Shown piece after piece: positions 6,583 to 6,701 of a DNA stretch of 6,701 nucleotides (the first letter of the stretch is position 1; the number at the start of each line of letters is the position of its first letter). The notes beneath the pieces are model-generated. The model saw nothing but the letters and a program-made list of their open reading frames with translations, was not told where the DNA came from and did not search any database. The translations under genes and the position numbers were made by a program. The DNA is from Methylococcaceae bacterium (GTDB lineage Bacteria > Pseudomonadota > Gammaproteobacteria > Methylococcales > Methylococcaceae): assembly GCA_028678445.1 (NCBI GenBank), contig JAJRDJ010000039.1, forward strand, positions 1-6,701, given 5' to 3'.

Positions 6583-6600
6583 ATCGAACGAGCGACCCCC

Positions 6601-6701
6601 ATGAATACACCCTGGATTGCCCCCTCCATTCTCTCAGCCGACTTCGCCCGCCTGGGGGAAGAAGTCGCCAATGTTCTCAAGGCCGGCGCCGATGTCGTCC
6701 A
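6601..6701 (+). CDS. rpe: Ribulose-phosphate 3-epimerase (3' partial)
   Basis: Cytoplasmic epimerase that interconverts ribulose 5-phosphate and xylulose 5-phosphate in the pentose phosphate pathway and, in autotrophs, the Calvin cycle; also used in the ribulose monophosphate cycle. Only the first 33 codons and two bases are present. The product opens MNTPWIAPSILSADFARLGE, which carries the highly conserved family N-terminus IAPSILSADF with substrate-contacting Ser9, followed by GADVV (29-33), where the first beta strand-helix unit of the TIM barrel leads to the metal-binding HFDVMDG motif just beyond the window. The ATG at 6601 gives the normal N-terminal length. The Shine-Dalgarno is weak (GAGCGA at 6590-6595, separated by five C). 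It is transcribed away from the glucosidase. The family call is firm despite the short fragment, because the motif is characteristic. Confidence 0.93.
   Translation, partial: MNTPWIAPSILSADFARLGEEVANVLKAGADVV

Larger units (their letters stand above)
6299..6600. other. Divergent intergenic region between the glucosidase and rpe
   Basis: About 300 nt with no convincing gene. It must hold the promoters of two divergent genes. I see an imperfect dyad near the glucosidase start (6322-6337), a weak sigma-70-like promoter toward rpe (6451-6479), a small hairpin TGGCT-CTT-AGCCA (6505-6517, lengthened by two pairs across an A/A mismatch), a GC-rich stretch containing CGGGCCCG (6523-6530), and a terminator-like hairpin at 6551-6582. 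An open - strand frame crosses it but is the shadow of rpe and its leader. Confidence 0.6.

Noticed and set aside
6354..6680. Open frame of 108 codons on the - strand over the intergenic region and the rpe start
   Set aside because: About a quarter of it is the complement of conserved rpe codons, and the rest shows no family character.

Overview
The window is high-GC bacterial DNA with tightly packed genes and ATGA stop/start overlap. Protein style and gene content suggest a proteobacterium, most likely a gammaproteobacterium; this is an inference from the look of the sequence, not a database match. No CRISPR array, tRNA, rRNA, insertion sequence or phage gene is visible. I do not see a previously undescribed system. 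The points of most interest are regulatory sites and one oversized binding protein.

Layout. Positions 1-4356 (+ strand) hold a three-gene ABC importer operon in the order ATPase (5' end outside the window), anchored or secreted substrate-binding protein, and fused double permease. The genes are joined by a 4-nt gap and a 4-nt ATGA overlap. The architecture is that of the ferric-iron (Fbp/Sfu/Afu-type) importers, but the substrate cannot be read from the sequence. Positions 4357-4439 carry a good match to a sigma-32 heat-shock promoter and a strong ribosome binding site. These drive a small heat-shock protein of the Hsp20/IbpA class (4440-4874), which ends at a clear intrinsic terminator.

Convergent to it on the - strand is a complete, cytoplasmic family GH1 beta-glucosidase (4946-6298). 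The 302-nt spacer 6299-6600 separates this gene from a divergent ribulose-phosphate 3-epimerase gene (rpe, from 6601, cut by the window end). The spacer holds a dyad that could be an operator for the glucosidase, a weak sigma-70-like promoter, and a terminator-like hairpin just before rpe that could act as an attenuator.

The four units have no obvious shared pathway: metal or small-solute import, protein folding under stress, beta-glucoside hydrolysis, and the pentose phosphate/Calvin cycle. They look like ordinary chromosomal neighbours, each with its own control signals.
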